Shown piece after piece: positions 45,950 through 54,446 of a DNA stretch of 64,000 bases. How positions within the stretch are numbered: the first letter of the stretch is position 1; each line of letters begins with the position of its first letter. A program made the position numbers and the translations under genes. Location: contig NZ_JAGGLL010000015.1 in assembly GCF_017874425.1 (NCBI RefSeq), forward strand, positions 1-64,000. Reading direction: 5' to 3'. This DNA comes from Clostridium punense. GTDB taxonomy: Bacteria > Bacillota > Clostridia > Clostridiales > Clostridiaceae. The notes beneath the pieces were generated by a model, which saw only the letters and a list, made by a program, of their open reading frames with translations, did no database searches and had not been told where the DNA came from.

Positions 45950-47458
45950 ATGGCATCGAACAATAATAACACTCAAAAGTTAACACTGGTATCATTAATA
46001 CTAATGATTTTTACATCAGTTTATGGATTTAACAACATGCCAAGATCATTCTACTTAATGGGATATGCAGCGATTCCTTGGTATATTTTATCAGCAATCA
46101 CTTTCTTTATTCCATTTGCATTTATGATGGCTGAGTATGGTGCAGCTTTTAAAAATGAAAAGGGTGGAATATTCTCTTGGATGGAAAAATCAGTTGGACC
46201 AAGATATGCATTTATGGCAACATTCATGTGGTATTCTTCAAACATCATATGGATGGTTAACGTATCTTCAGGTATCTGGGTTCCATTCTCAAATGCTATA
46301 TTTGGAGTAGACAAAAGTAAAACTTGGTCACTGTTCGGATTAGCACCATCACAAACGCTAGGTATACTAGCAATTCTTTGGATATTATTTGTAACATATA
46401 CATCTTCTAAAGGAATGGATAAGATTAAAAAGATTACTGCAGTTGGTGGTACTGCAGTTGCAGCACTAAACATCGTTTTAATCGTTGGAGCAATCCTTGT
46501 ATTTATCGGAAATGGTGGACAATTACAACAACCAATGTCATTCACAACTTCACCAAATCCTAAATATGTTGGTAGTATGATTGCAACTTTCTCTTTCTTA
46601 GTTTTCGCCATATTTGCTTATGGTGGAATAGAGGTTGTTGGAGGTCTTGTTGACCAAGCGGAAAATCCAGAGAGAGATTTCCCAAAAGGTATCACTTCTG
46701 CAGCTATAGTAATTGCAATCGGATATGCAATTGGTATTTTCTGTGTTGGTGTGTTTACAAACTGGCAAGCAGTACTTTCAGGTGATAAGGCTCACATGGG
46801 TAACGTTGGTTACGTTGTAATGAACAATCTTGGATACCAATTAGGAACAGCATTTGGTGCTTCACAAGCAGTGGCTACTTCAATGGGTAACTGGGTAGCT
46901 AGATTCGTTGGATTATCAATGCTACTAGCTTTAACTGGTGCATTCTTCACATTATCTTATGCTCCATTAAAGCAGTTAATTGAAGGTGCTCCAAAGGAAA
47001 TCTGGCCAGGAAAAATGAGCGAGATAAAAGATGGAATGCCAGTAAACGCTATGTGGGTTCAAGGTATAATAGTTATCGTTATTATAGCATTAGTTTCCTT
47101 CGGTGGAGATGAAGTTGCTAAGTTCTTCGAAATTTTAGTTGCGATGACTAACGTTGCGATGACAATACCATATATGTTCTTATCTATAGCATTCATTTCA
47201 TTTAAGAGAAAGAAAGAAATTGAAAAGCCATTCGTGGCATTCAAATCTGAAAGCTTCTCTTTGATAGCTACTATAATAGTAACATTTACTGTTGGGTTTG
47301 CAAACTTCTTTACAATAATAGAACCAGCAATGAACGGTGATGTAAAAACTACTGTATTTAGTATAGCAGGACCAATTATATTTGCATTAATTGCATTTGT
47401 AATGTATGCTAACTATGATAGAAAATACGGAAGAAACAAAAAAAATAACGCGGCATAA
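45950..47458 (+). CDS. APC-family amino acid antiporter, YjeM/GadC-like
   Basis: 502 residues, GGGAGGAC before the ATG. About 12 hydrophobic helices. The APC start is KLTLVSLILMIFTSVYGFNN, followed by PRSFYLMGYAAIPWY and the unwound-helix region FAYGGIEVVGGLVDQAENPERDFPKGI typical of glutamate/GABA-type antiporters. Nearest to the YjeM group; the substrate is not certain. The gene uses more C-ending codons (TTC, ATC, AAC) than its neighbours and has a good promoter and ribosome binding site, suggesting high expression. Confidence 0.9.
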   Translation: MASNNNNTQKLTLVSLILMIFTSVYGFNNMPRSFYLMGYAAIPWYILSAITFFIPFAFMMAEYGAAFKNEKGGIFSWMEKSVGPRYAFMATFMWYSSNIIWMVNVSSGIWVPFSNAIFGVDKSKTWSLFGLAPSQTLGILAILWILFVTYTSSKGMDKIKKITAVGGTAVAALNIVLIVGAILVFIGNGGQLQQPMSFTTSPNPKYVGSMIATFSFLVFAIFAYGGIEVVGGLVDQAENPERDFPKGITSAAIVIAIGYAIGIFCVGVFTNWQAVLSGDKAHMGNVGYVVMNNLGYQLGTAFGASQAVATSMGNWVARFVGLSMLLALTGAFFTLSYAPLKQLIEGAPKEIWPGKMSEIKDGMPVNAMWVQGIIVIVIIALVSFGGDEVAKFFEILVAMTNVAMTIPYMFLSIAFISFKRKKEIEKPFVAFKSESFSLIATIIVTFTVGFANFFTIIEPAMNGDVKTTVFSIAGPIIFALIAFVMYANYDRKYGRNKKNNAA

Positions 47459-47487
47459 GCTGAGTTAAATATAAAATAATTTGAAAT

Positions 47488-47520
47488 AGAGCTGATATTA
47501 AGCAATTAATATCAGCTCTA
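47488..47520. terminator. Bidirectional hairpin terminator
   Basis: AGAGCTGATATTAA and TTAATATCAGCTCT form a perfect 14-bp stem with a 4-base loop, between the antiporter gene and the convergent rhodanese gene. Confidence 0.88.
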
Positions 47521-47595
47521 TTTGCATGTAAAGCACATTTTCAACCTGATTTGTATTTTAACTTTAGCAATACAAACTTTCTTAAAAATAAAAGA

Positions 47596-47925
47596 TTATT
47601 TTTCTATATCAAAATTCCAACTTGAAAATCCTTTATATAGATGATGGATATCTGAAAATCCATTTTCCAGAAGAATATTTACTGCTGTTTTGCTTCTAAC
47701 TCCAGAAGCACAATAAATAATTATAGGTTTGTTTTTATACTCTTCAAAATCATCAATATCATCAGGTAGGAGGTTAAGAGAAGCAAGCTTTGCACCTGGT
47801 ATATGTCCACTTAAATACTCACCTTTTGTTCTTACATCTAAAATAATTGTATCAGAGTTTTCATGGATTAAGTCTTTAGCTTCTGTAGAAGTTATATTTT
47901 TTACCTTAGAATTATTCATAATCAT
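47596..47925 (-). CDS. Rhodanese-like domain protein
   Basis: 109 residues, AGAGGAG before the ATG. A single rhodanese domain: ILDVRTKGEYLSGHIPGAKL and the active-site loop YCASGVRS, with Cys as the sulfur-carrying residue, ending HLYKGFSSWN. Transfers persulfide sulfur or senses redox state. Transcribed alone; an alternative start two codons later is possible. Confidence 0.93.
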   Translation of the reverse strand: MIMNNSKVKNITSTEAKDLIHENSDTIILDVRTKGEYLSGHIPGAKLASLNLLPDDIDDFEEYKNKPIIIYCASGVRSKTAVNILLENGFSDIHHLYKGFSSWNFDIEK

Positions 47926-48088
47926 ACATCTCCTCTTGCGTTAATGAGCAACACCATAATAGTTATTAATTAAAAACTTGAAGTGCAAAAATAAGCCTAC
48001 TGAATCTCTATATTCAAATGTATGGATGTATTTTTATTATACCATATCTATATAATGAACATAATCACTGATTCAATACATATTTAAC

Positions 48089-48250
48089 CTACAGTTTAAT
48101 ATTTGCAGATTCTTTAGCAAAAAAATGATGTAGCACCTTCTATAACAGCTCTTGCTACGTGTTCCTGCAACTCTCTTCTAAACTCTGATGGAAATACGGT
48201 ATGGCCATGATGGTAGTAATATTAGTAGAAGGTATGAACTGACTTAAAAT
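48089..48250 (-). pseudogene. C-terminal fragment of an unidentified gene
   Basis: A minus-strand frame open for about 53 codons without a start codon or ribosome binding site reads THHGHTVFPSEFRRELQEHV, then ARAVIEGATSFFAKESANIK and a stop. The amphipathic, protein-like composition suggests the end of a decayed gene. I do not recognise the family. Confidence 0.4.
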
Positions 48251-48296
48251 AGTCTCTCAAGTAAAGATGAAATTTTAATAGCTTAGATAAAATATA

Positions 48297-48341
48297 AAAG
48301 CACAAAACCTGCGAAGAGAAAGTAGAATTTTGTGCTTTTAT
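48297..48341. terminator. Hairpin terminator
   Basis: AAAGCACAAAA and TTTTGTGCTTTT form an 11-bp stem with a T-rich tail. No intact gene ends before it. Confidence 0.65.
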
Positions 48342-48513
48342 CTTTTTAAAGACAAGAGTTAACATTTACGTTGTAAGTGGACGCAACTAATTTGATAAAG
48401 TCCTTTAGGAACTAAAATTTATGCTCTATATAAGAATATCCCAAAGTTATGTTCATATATATTTTTTTTAAAACATATTATTATTTAAGATAATAATTTC
48501 GGGAGATGCTTTT

Positions 48514-48891
48514 ATGAATTATGAAATAAACATAAAAGAAATGTATAAGTATTTTACAGAAGTAAATAAAAAAGTCTCTTTAATTCAATGGGAATATAAA
48601 GATAAGTTAGGGATGAGAGAAGGTCAGGGGACTACACAAAACTCTCAAGGTGATAGAATATTTACCTTAGAGGAGTTAAAACAATATGATGGTTCAAATA
48701 ATAATCCTGCATACGTTGCAGTGGATGGAATTGTATATGATGTAACTTTAGTGGCAAGATGGGGGGGAGGCACACATTTTGGAGTTAAAGCTGGAACCGA
48801 TGGAACAGCACAATATTATGCATGTCATGGGACAACAAATGTAGTAAATAAGCTTCCGAGGATTGGACTTCTTCAGAAGCAGGAGGAATAA
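48514..48891 (+). CDS. Cytochrome b5-like haem-binding domain protein
   Basis: 125 residues. Residues about 47-120 match the cytochrome b5-like domain: FTLEELKQYDGSNNNPAYVA, VDGIVYDVTLVARWGGGTHFG, and ACHGTTNVVNKLPRIG, with His in THFG and CHG as the likely haem ligands. The first 45 residues are a charged helical extension. No signal peptide or membrane helix, so cytoplasmic. It is the first gene of the hydrogenase operon, 2 bases before the small-subunit start, and may take electrons from that subunit in place of the usual membrane cytochrome b (inference). Confidence 0.82.
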   Translation: MNYEINIKEMYKYFTEVNKKVSLIQWEYKDKLGMREGQGTTQNSQGDRIFTLEELKQYDGSNNNPAYVAVDGIVYDVTLVARWGGGTHFGVKAGTDGTAQYYACHGTTNVVNKLPRIGLLQKQEE

Positions 48892-48893
48892 CT

Positions 48894-49766
48894 GTGTCTG
48901 AATGTAGGATTAATAATAGGATAAGATCTAGAGCACAAGAATTAGTTCACAAGGCAGTAAGAGAAATAAGTGAAAAAAGAAAAGATAAGATAAATTTAGT
49001 ATGGATAGAAGCCACTGGGTGCTCTGGAAATATTATTTCTTTTTTAAATGCAGATGCACCATCCTTTAATTATTTTATAACCCAGGTTGTAAATTTTAGA
49101 TATACAAACAGTTTAATGTTAGCACAAGGGGCCGAAGCTTTTGAAGAATTTACAGAAGTAATAAAGGAAGACTTTATAATGATTGTAGATGGCGCTGTAA
49201 CTACAAAGGATAATGGCGCATATACCTATTCTGCTTACTATGATGGAAGTCTTATTTCAGCCGCAGATAAAGTAGCTTTAGCAGGTGCCAATGCTAGATA
49301 TATTTTGGCTGTAGGTGCTTGCGCAGTATCTGGTGGAGTATCAGCAGCTGCACCTAATCCATCAGGATGTATGAGTGTGCAGCAGTTCCTAAAAAATAGG
49401 AGAGTTATAAATTTACCTGGTTGCCCTTGTCATCCAGATTGGGTTATGGGAACCATAGCAAATCTAATTTTATATGGGGAGCCAGAACTAGATGATTTTA
49501 ATAGACCTAAGATGTTTTATGGAAATCTTATTCATGATTATTGTGAGAGAAGATCCTTTTTCGAAAATAGAATTTTTGCAGAATCTGTTGGTCAAGAAGG
49601 GTGCATGTTTAAATTAGGCTGTCGTGGGCCTGTAACTAGAACAGATTGCCCAACAAGGCGTTGGAATGACAGAGTAAATTGGCCCGTTGGAGATAATACA
49701 CCTTGCATTGGGTGTGCACAAGTGGGCTTTCCAGATTTAATGGAACCTTTTGTAAGGATGGAGTAA
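48894..49766 (+). CDS. [NiFe] hydrogenase small subunit
   Basis: 290 residues from GTG 48894 with AGGAGGAATAACT upstream. Iron-sulfur electron-transfer subunit. The N-terminal part has LVWIEATGCSGNIISFLNAD, the CSGN form seen in HupS-like uptake enzymes, and GACAVSGGVSAAAPNPSGC and LPGCPCHPDW for the proximal cluster. The C-terminal part has cluster ligands in HDYCERR, GCMFKLGCRGP, DCPTRRWNDRVNWPV and PCIGCAQVGFPD. No twin-arginine signal, so the enzyme stays in the cytoplasm. The large subunit follows 13 bases later. Confidence 0.95.
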   Translation: MSECRINNRIRSRAQELVHKAVREISEKRKDKINLVWIEATGCSGNIISFLNADAPSFNYFITQVVNFRYTNSLMLAQGAEAFEEFTEVIKEDFIMIVDGAVTTKDNGAYTYSAYYDGSLISAADKVALAGANARYILAVGACAVSGGVSAAAPNPSGCMSVQQFLKNRRVINLPGCPCHPDWVMGTIANLILYGEPELDDFNRPKMFYGNLIHDYCERRSFFENRIFAESVGQEGCMFKLGCRGPVTRTDCPTRRWNDRVNWPVGDNTPCIGCAQVGFPDLMEPFVRME

Positions 49767-49778
49767 GGAGGGAGGTTT

Positions 49779-51185
49779 TTGGCTACTAAGGTAATAGTAA
49801 ATCCCATTACTAGAATAAGTGGTTATTTACAAATTGAAGTGGAAATTGAGAATAATGTGGTGGTAGATGCCAAGAGTCAAGGAATGATGTTTAGGGGATT
49901 TGAAAAAATGCTAAAGGGGAGAGTTCCCACTGATGCAATTTATTTTACAGAAAGAATCTGTGGAATATGTTCTACAGCTCACGGATTAGTATCTGCTAGA
50001 GCATTAGAAAATGCTTTAAATGTTATCCCAACGCTAAATGAAAGAATACTAAGGGATATAATGCATAGCAGTGAATTTATTCAAAATCATCTGAGGCACT
50101 TTTATCAATTTGTACTTCCTGACTATGTAGGGAATATAGGAGTAGATCCAGTATTTACGGTGGAAAATAAGGATTATAGAATTCCAGAAAAGGAAAGTCA
50201 AAGACTAAGAGAGGATTACTTTTTATCTATTGAAGTAAGTAAAAAGGCTCATCAGCTGCTAGCCATTCTAGGGGGAAAGGCTCCACATACCCATGGTGTT
50301 TTTGTAGGAGGGGTAACTTCAACTGTAAATGCTGAGAAGGTATTAGAAGCACAAGGCATAGTAGCAGATATGATAGATTTTATAGAGAACAGAATGATTG
50401 ATGATGTTAATACTATAGGAAAATATTATGAAGAGTATTATGAAATTGGAGCAAGTAGTGGAAATTTTATGTCCTATGGTCTTTTTGATAGTTATGCTGA
50501 TATAAGGTATGTACCAAGAAGAATAATTTTAAATAATGGTGAAGAATTGGAAATTGATCCAAGTAAAATAACACAAAATATTTATAATAGCTGGTACTCA
50601 GCTGAAGGAGAACAGTTTGGGGTGGAAAATGATAACTGGCAAGCTAATCCACAAAAACCTACAGGGTATAGTTGGATTAAGGCACCAAGATATGATGGAA
50701 TGCCCATGGAAGTAGGGCCTTTAGCTAGAATGTATATTTCAGGTTTATATAGGCAAAAAAGTTCAACTATGAATAGACTTGTGGCAAGAGTTCTTGAAGC
50801 AAAAGAAGTAGCAGAAGGGATTAGGAAACTCCTTGGAAGGGTGAAGGTTGAACCTTTAAGTTTTAAGAGATTTGTTATGCCTAGAGAAGCACTAGGATTC
50901 GATCTTCATGACACTACAAGAGGTGCTTTAGCCCACTTTGTTGGAATAAGAGATAAGGTGATTGACAAGTATACAATCATAACTCCAAGTGGATGGAATT
51001 TATCACCAACTGACTCTGCGGGGGTAAAAGGGACTGTTGAGCAAGCTTTAATTGGAACCTTTATAGATAATCCAAATGATCCTGTTGAAATAGGCAGGAT
51101 AGTAAGAAGCTTTGATCCATGTGTGTCCTGTGGAACTCATGTAGTATCAAATAAAATTTCTTTAGTAGAAATAAGGGTGGTGTAA
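49779..51185 (+). CDS. [NiFe] hydrogenase large subunit
   Basis: 468 residues from TTG 49779, preceded by AAGGAGGGAGG. Carries the NiFe(CN)2CO site: first ligand pair RICGICSTAHG near residue 59, second pair DPCVSCGTH near the end. A 14-residue C-terminal tail (VVSNKISLVEIRVV) follows the His and should be removed by the specific protease encoded next. Length and motifs fit an uptake-type enzyme that oxidises H2. The stop overlaps the protease start (TAATG). Confidence 0.96.
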   Translation: MATKVIVNPITRISGYLQIEVEIENNVVVDAKSQGMMFRGFEKMLKGRVPTDAIYFTERICGICSTAHGLVSARALENALNVIPTLNERILRDIMHSSEFIQNHLRHFYQFVLPDYVGNIGVDPVFTVENKDYRIPEKESQRLREDYFLSIEVSKKAHQLLAILGGKAPHTHGVFVGGVTSTVNAEKVLEAQGIVADMIDFIENRMIDDVNTIGKYYEEYYEIGASSGNFMSYGLFDSYADIRYVPRRIILNNGEELEIDPSKITQNIYNSWYSAEGEQFGVENDNWQANPQKPTGYSWIKAPRYDGMPMEVGPLARMYISGLYRQKSSTMNRLVARVLEAKEVAEGIRKLLGRVKVEPLSFKRFVMPREALGFDLHDTTRGALAHFVGIRDKVIDKYTIITPSGWNLSPTDSAGVKGTVEQALIGTFIDNPNDPVEIGRIVRSFDPCVSCGTHVVSNKISLVEIRVV

Positions 51186-51643
51186 TGGATATTAAGGTTG
51201 TTGGCATTGGAAATAGGATTATGAAAGATGATTCTATTGGTATAAAGGTTTTAGAAGAGCTTCAAGAAGATTTAAATAATTTAAAAACACAGGTTATTAT
51301 TGGGGAAACAGATATAGAATATACCTTAAATTGTATAAACCCAGGGGACTATGTTATTATTGTAGATTCTAGCTTTCTTGGGATAAATCCAGGGGAGGTT
51401 TGTACCTTTGATTTAGGAAAGTTGAAAGAATTTAATCATAAGGGTTATTCTATGCACCAGATGAGCTTAGTAAAAATATTAAGCTGTTTTCCTACTGATA
51501 ATATAAAAGGATCGCTTATTACTGTGGAGGCAGGGGAAATCGATTTTGGACTAGAGCTAAGTGAGGAGTTAAGTAAGGACTTTCAGCAGATTAAGATGAA
51601 GGTTTTAGATGAAATTAAATTGAAGGTTGAGGAGGTAAGCTAA
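51185..51643 (+). CDS. Hydrogenase maturation endopeptidase (HupD/HybD type)
   Basis: 152 residues. Cuts the C-terminal tail from the nickel-loaded large subunit. Nickel-sensing acidic residues in GIGNRIMKDDSIG (a Glu in some relatives is Asp here) and VDSS, plus the His in SMHQMSL, are in their usual places. It overlaps the large-subunit stop by one base and abuts the next gene directly, so it is translationally coupled in the operon. Confidence 0.93.
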   Translation: MDIKVVGIGNRIMKDDSIGIKVLEELQEDLNNLKTQVIIGETDIEYTLNCINPGDYVIIVDSSFLGINPGEVCTFDLGKLKEFNHKGYSMHQMSLVKILSCFPTDNIKGSLITVEAGEIDFGLELSEELSKDFQQIKMKVLDEIKLKVEEVS

Positions 51644-51898
51644 ATGCATGACTCATTTCTTATGCAAAATATAATAAAAACTCTTAAAGACATATGTAGG
51701 GATAATAATTTTAATAGGATACAAACTGTAGCATTTATGGTTAATGAAAATAGCCACATAACTCAGCCTCATTTAAGAGAACATTTAGTAGAATTATGTG
51801 AAGAGTATATAGATAGCGATACTACTGTTATAGTAGTTTGCGGAGATGTTCCAGAGCTTACAGCTAAAATAGACTATATAGAGGGGGAAGAAGCTTAG
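51644..51898 (+). CDS. Short HypA-like protein lacking the zinc domain
   Basis: 84 residues, starting directly after the protease stop. The start MHDSFLMQNIIKTLKDIC resembles the nickel-binding N-terminus of HypA (Met-His-Asp/Glu), and the beta-strand plan fits the first domain. The family's CxxC...CxxC zinc domain is missing; a normal HypA has about 113 residues. Either a minimal HypA-type nickel chaperone or an unrelated small maturation protein. The position between protease and hypF supports a maturation role. Confidence 0.55.
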   Translation: MHDSFLMQNIIKTLKDICRDNNFNRIQTVAFMVNENSHITQPHLREHLVELCEEYIDSDTTVIVVCGDVPELTAKIDYIEGEEA

Positions 51899-54205
51899 TT
51901 GTTATTCAGATATGTTGTAAAAATATATGGAATAGTTCAAGGGGTTGGTTTTAGGCCTTATGTTTATAACCTAGCAATAAAGAATAACTTAAGGGGATGG
52001 GTGAGTAACGATGGCTCATCCCTTATTTTCGATGTAGAGGGAAAAAGGAGAAATATAAAAAACTTCCTTACAGAAGTAGCAAAAAATCCTCCACCAATGA
52101 GTAGAATAAGAAATATAACAAGTGTAAGGGAAAGTGTAGTTAACTATAGGGATTTCACTATAAGAAAAAGTAGTAATAAAGGAGAGACAGGAAAAAAGTA
52201 CTTATTAAGTGATATTGCAATATGTGGGGATTGCATTAAAGAAATAAAGGATAAGAAATCTATTTGGTATGAGTATCCTTTTACTAGTTGTACCAATTGT
52301 GGACCTAGATACTCAATTATTAACAATATTCCTTATGATAGAGAAACTACAAATATGGATGTTTTTGAGATGTGCAAGGAGTGTAGAGATAAGTATGAAA
52401 GTCCTGAGAATAGGAGGTTTCACGCTCAAACAATCTCATGCCCTCATTGTGGACCTGTGCTTACCCTTATTGATAATAGGGGAGAAGTTATAAAGTGTGA
52501 TAATGAGCTTGAATATGTAAGAGCTCTAATAAAAGCTGGAAATATAATTGCAATAAAGGGTATAGGGGGATTTCACTTATGTTGTGATGGATTCAATGCT
52601 ATTGCAGTGGATAACCTAAGAAAAAGAAAGAATAGACCTGATAAACCTTTAGCTTTGATGATGAGGGATATGGAAACCATAAAAAGATATGTACAGGTTA
52701 GCGTTAAAGATGAAGAAGTTTTAAAATCTCCTGCTGCTCCTATTGTTCTATTGAAAATAAAAGAGAATAAAAGTTTAAGGCCTATTGCTGAGAATGTTGC
52801 ACCGAAGATGAATTATTTAGGAATAATGCTCCCTTATACACCACTACATCATTTAATCTTTGGAGAAGAGTTACAAGCTTTAGTTATGACTAGTGGAAAT
52901 CTTAGTGGAGGAACTGTTGAATATGACAATGAGAGCGCTTTTAAAAAATTAGGACAGGTGGCGGACTATTTTCTAATTAATGATAGAGCTATAAATATGC
53001 CTATTGATGACTCAGTTACAAAGGTAGTAAACAATAAATTAATCATCAGCAGGATGGGAAGAGGTTATGCACCTTATTACATAGATTTATCGGCAAAGGG
53101 AAATATTTTAGCCACAGGGAGTGAAATGAAAAATACTTTCGCTCTAAGTGTTGATGGTATAGCTTTAATGAGTCAATATGGGGGAGATTTAAAGAATTTA
53201 GAAGTTTACAAGGAATATGTTCATAATATAGACCATTTAAAGAAACTTCTTAACTATAAACCTAGTTATATAGTACTTGATAAGCATCCAGACTTTGCTG
53301 TAAGAGATTATATAAAAGAAAGCTGTTTAAAGGAAATAGAAGTACAGCATCACTTTGCCCATATGGTAAGTGCTATGGTAGAGCATAACATAAACCAAAA
53401 GGTCATTGGAGTTATTTATGATGGAGTAGGCTATGGAGAAGATGGAAACCTATGGGGAGGAGAATTTCTAATAGGAGATAGAAAAAGCTTTAAAAGGGTT
53501 GGCCAATATAGTTATATAAAGATTCAAGGCGGAGATAGTTCTACGAAAAACATATATAAAATAGCTTTGAGCTTCCTAACTAAAATAAATAATGAGAGTA
53601 TAAGAGATTATGCTGTAAAAGAAATAAAAAAGCATTTAGAAAAAATCCTAAGTAAGCGGGAAGCAGAAATCTATGTAAGTAACCACTACAGGGCTCTAGA
53701 TAAGGCTATTAATTGTTATGAAACCTCTAGTGTAGGAAGAATTTTTGATGCAGTAGCTTCTCTACTAGGTGTTAGACAGGACATAAGTTATGATGGACAA
53801 GGTGCTATAGAACTAGAGGCTCTAGTTGTTGAAGGAATAGAAGCTGGGTATAGGTATGAGATTTCTAATGATGATTGGTATAGGAAGGTAGATATTATAC
53901 CAACTTTTGAAGACATCATTATAGATATACAAAGAGAAATTCCCTCAGCTGAGATATCAACCAAATTTCACAATACATTAGTTAATATAACGGTAGATAT
54001 GGTGAATAGAATAAGAGAGAAATCAGGACTTGACGCTGTAGTTTTAAGTGGAGGAGTTTTTGAAAATAGATATTTACTACAAAAAGTAAGTTATGGCTTA
54101 GAAGAGGATGGATTTAAGGTCTGGTTCAATGAAAAAGTACCTATTAATGATGGGGGAATTTCAGTGGGGCAACTAGCAGTTGCTAAAGAAATACTTGAAG
54201 GGTGA
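51899..54205 (+). CDS. hypF: Carbamoyltransferase HypF
   Basis: 768 residues from TTG 51899, directly after the preceding stop. Makes the cyanide ligands of the active site from carbamoyl phosphate with HypE. Order: acylphosphatase domain (VQGVGFRPYVYNLA), two zinc fingers (CGDC, CTNCGPR, CKEC, CPHCGP), YrdC-like domain (KGIGGFHLCCDG, PLALMMRD, LMTSGNLSGG), then the Kae1-like carbamoyltransferase domain (HHFAHMVSAMVEH, GVIYDGVGYGEDGNLWGGEF, VLSGGVFENRYLL). Complete and of normal length. Confidence 0.96.
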   Translation: MLFRYVVKIYGIVQGVGFRPYVYNLAIKNNLRGWVSNDGSSLIFDVEGKRRNIKNFLTEVAKNPPPMSRIRNITSVRESVVNYRDFTIRKSSNKGETGKKYLLSDIAICGDCIKEIKDKKSIWYEYPFTSCTNCGPRYSIINNIPYDRETTNMDVFEMCKECRDKYESPENRRFHAQTISCPHCGPVLTLIDNRGEVIKCDNELEYVRALIKAGNIIAIKGIGGFHLCCDGFNAIAVDNLRKRKNRPDKPLALMMRDMETIKRYVQVSVKDEEVLKSPAAPIVLLKIKENKSLRPIAENVAPKMNYLGIMLPYTPLHHLIFGEELQALVMTSGNLSGGTVEYDNESAFKKLGQVADYFLINDRAINMPIDDSVTKVVNNKLIISRMGRGYAPYYIDLSAKGNILATGSEMKNTFALSVDGIALMSQYGGDLKNLEVYKEYVHNIDHLKKLLNYKPSYIVLDKHPDFAVRDYIKESCLKEIEVQHHFAHMVSAMVEHNINQKVIGVIYDGVGYGEDGNLWGGEFLIGDRKSFKRVGQYSYIKIQGGDSSTKNIYKIALSFLTKINNESIRDYAVKEIKKHLEKILSKREAEIYVSNHYRALDKAINCYETSSVGRIFDAVASLLGVRQDISYDGQGAIELEALVVEGIEAGYRYEISNDDWYRKVDIIPTFEDIIIDIQREIPSAEISTKFHNTLVNITVDMVNRIREKSGLDAVVLSGGVFENRYLLQKVSYGLEEDGFKVWFNEKVPINDGGISVGQLAVAKEILEG

Positions 54206-54209
54206 TTTT

Positions 54210-54446
54210 ATGTGTTTAGCAGTATCAGGAAAAATATTAGAACTTAAAGAAAGTAGCGCCGTGGTGGATATAGGAAATATAAAGATGAAAGTAGATATAA
54301 GCTTAATAGATGAAGCTAAAGAGGGAGATTATATTTTAATACATGGAGGCTTTGGGATACAAAAGGTTGATGAGGAATATCATAGCTTTCTTCAAGAAAC
54401 CATAGACCAAATATACTATGAGTTTGAGGGAGGTCCTAATGCGTGA
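54210..54446 (+). CDS. hypC: Hydrogenase maturation factor HypC
   Basis: 78 residues from ATG 54210. Small beta-barrel chaperone that carries the Fe(CN)2CO unit with HypD and guides it to the large subunit. The essential N-terminal Cys is residue 2 (MCLAVSGKILEL), and the HGGFGIQKVDEEYH segment is typical. The end overlaps the hypD start by 8 bases, so the two are translationally coupled. Confidence 0.95.
   Translation: MCLAVSGKILELKESSAVVDIGNIKMKVDISLIDEAKEGDYILIHGGFGIQKVDEEYHSFLQETIDQIYYEFEGGPNA

Larger units (their letters stand above)
47926..48513. other. Intergenic region before the hydrogenase operon
   Basis: 588 bases. Holds a gene remnant on the minus strand (48089-48250), a terminator (48297-48341) and the unmapped promoter of the hydrogenase operon. 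GGGAGATG precedes the first gene. Confidence 0.5.

Noticed and set aside
46051-46611. 186-codon open frame on the minus strand inside the amino acid antiporter gene
   Set aside because: Shadow of a strongly supported membrane-protein gene; no ribosome binding site, no family resemblance.
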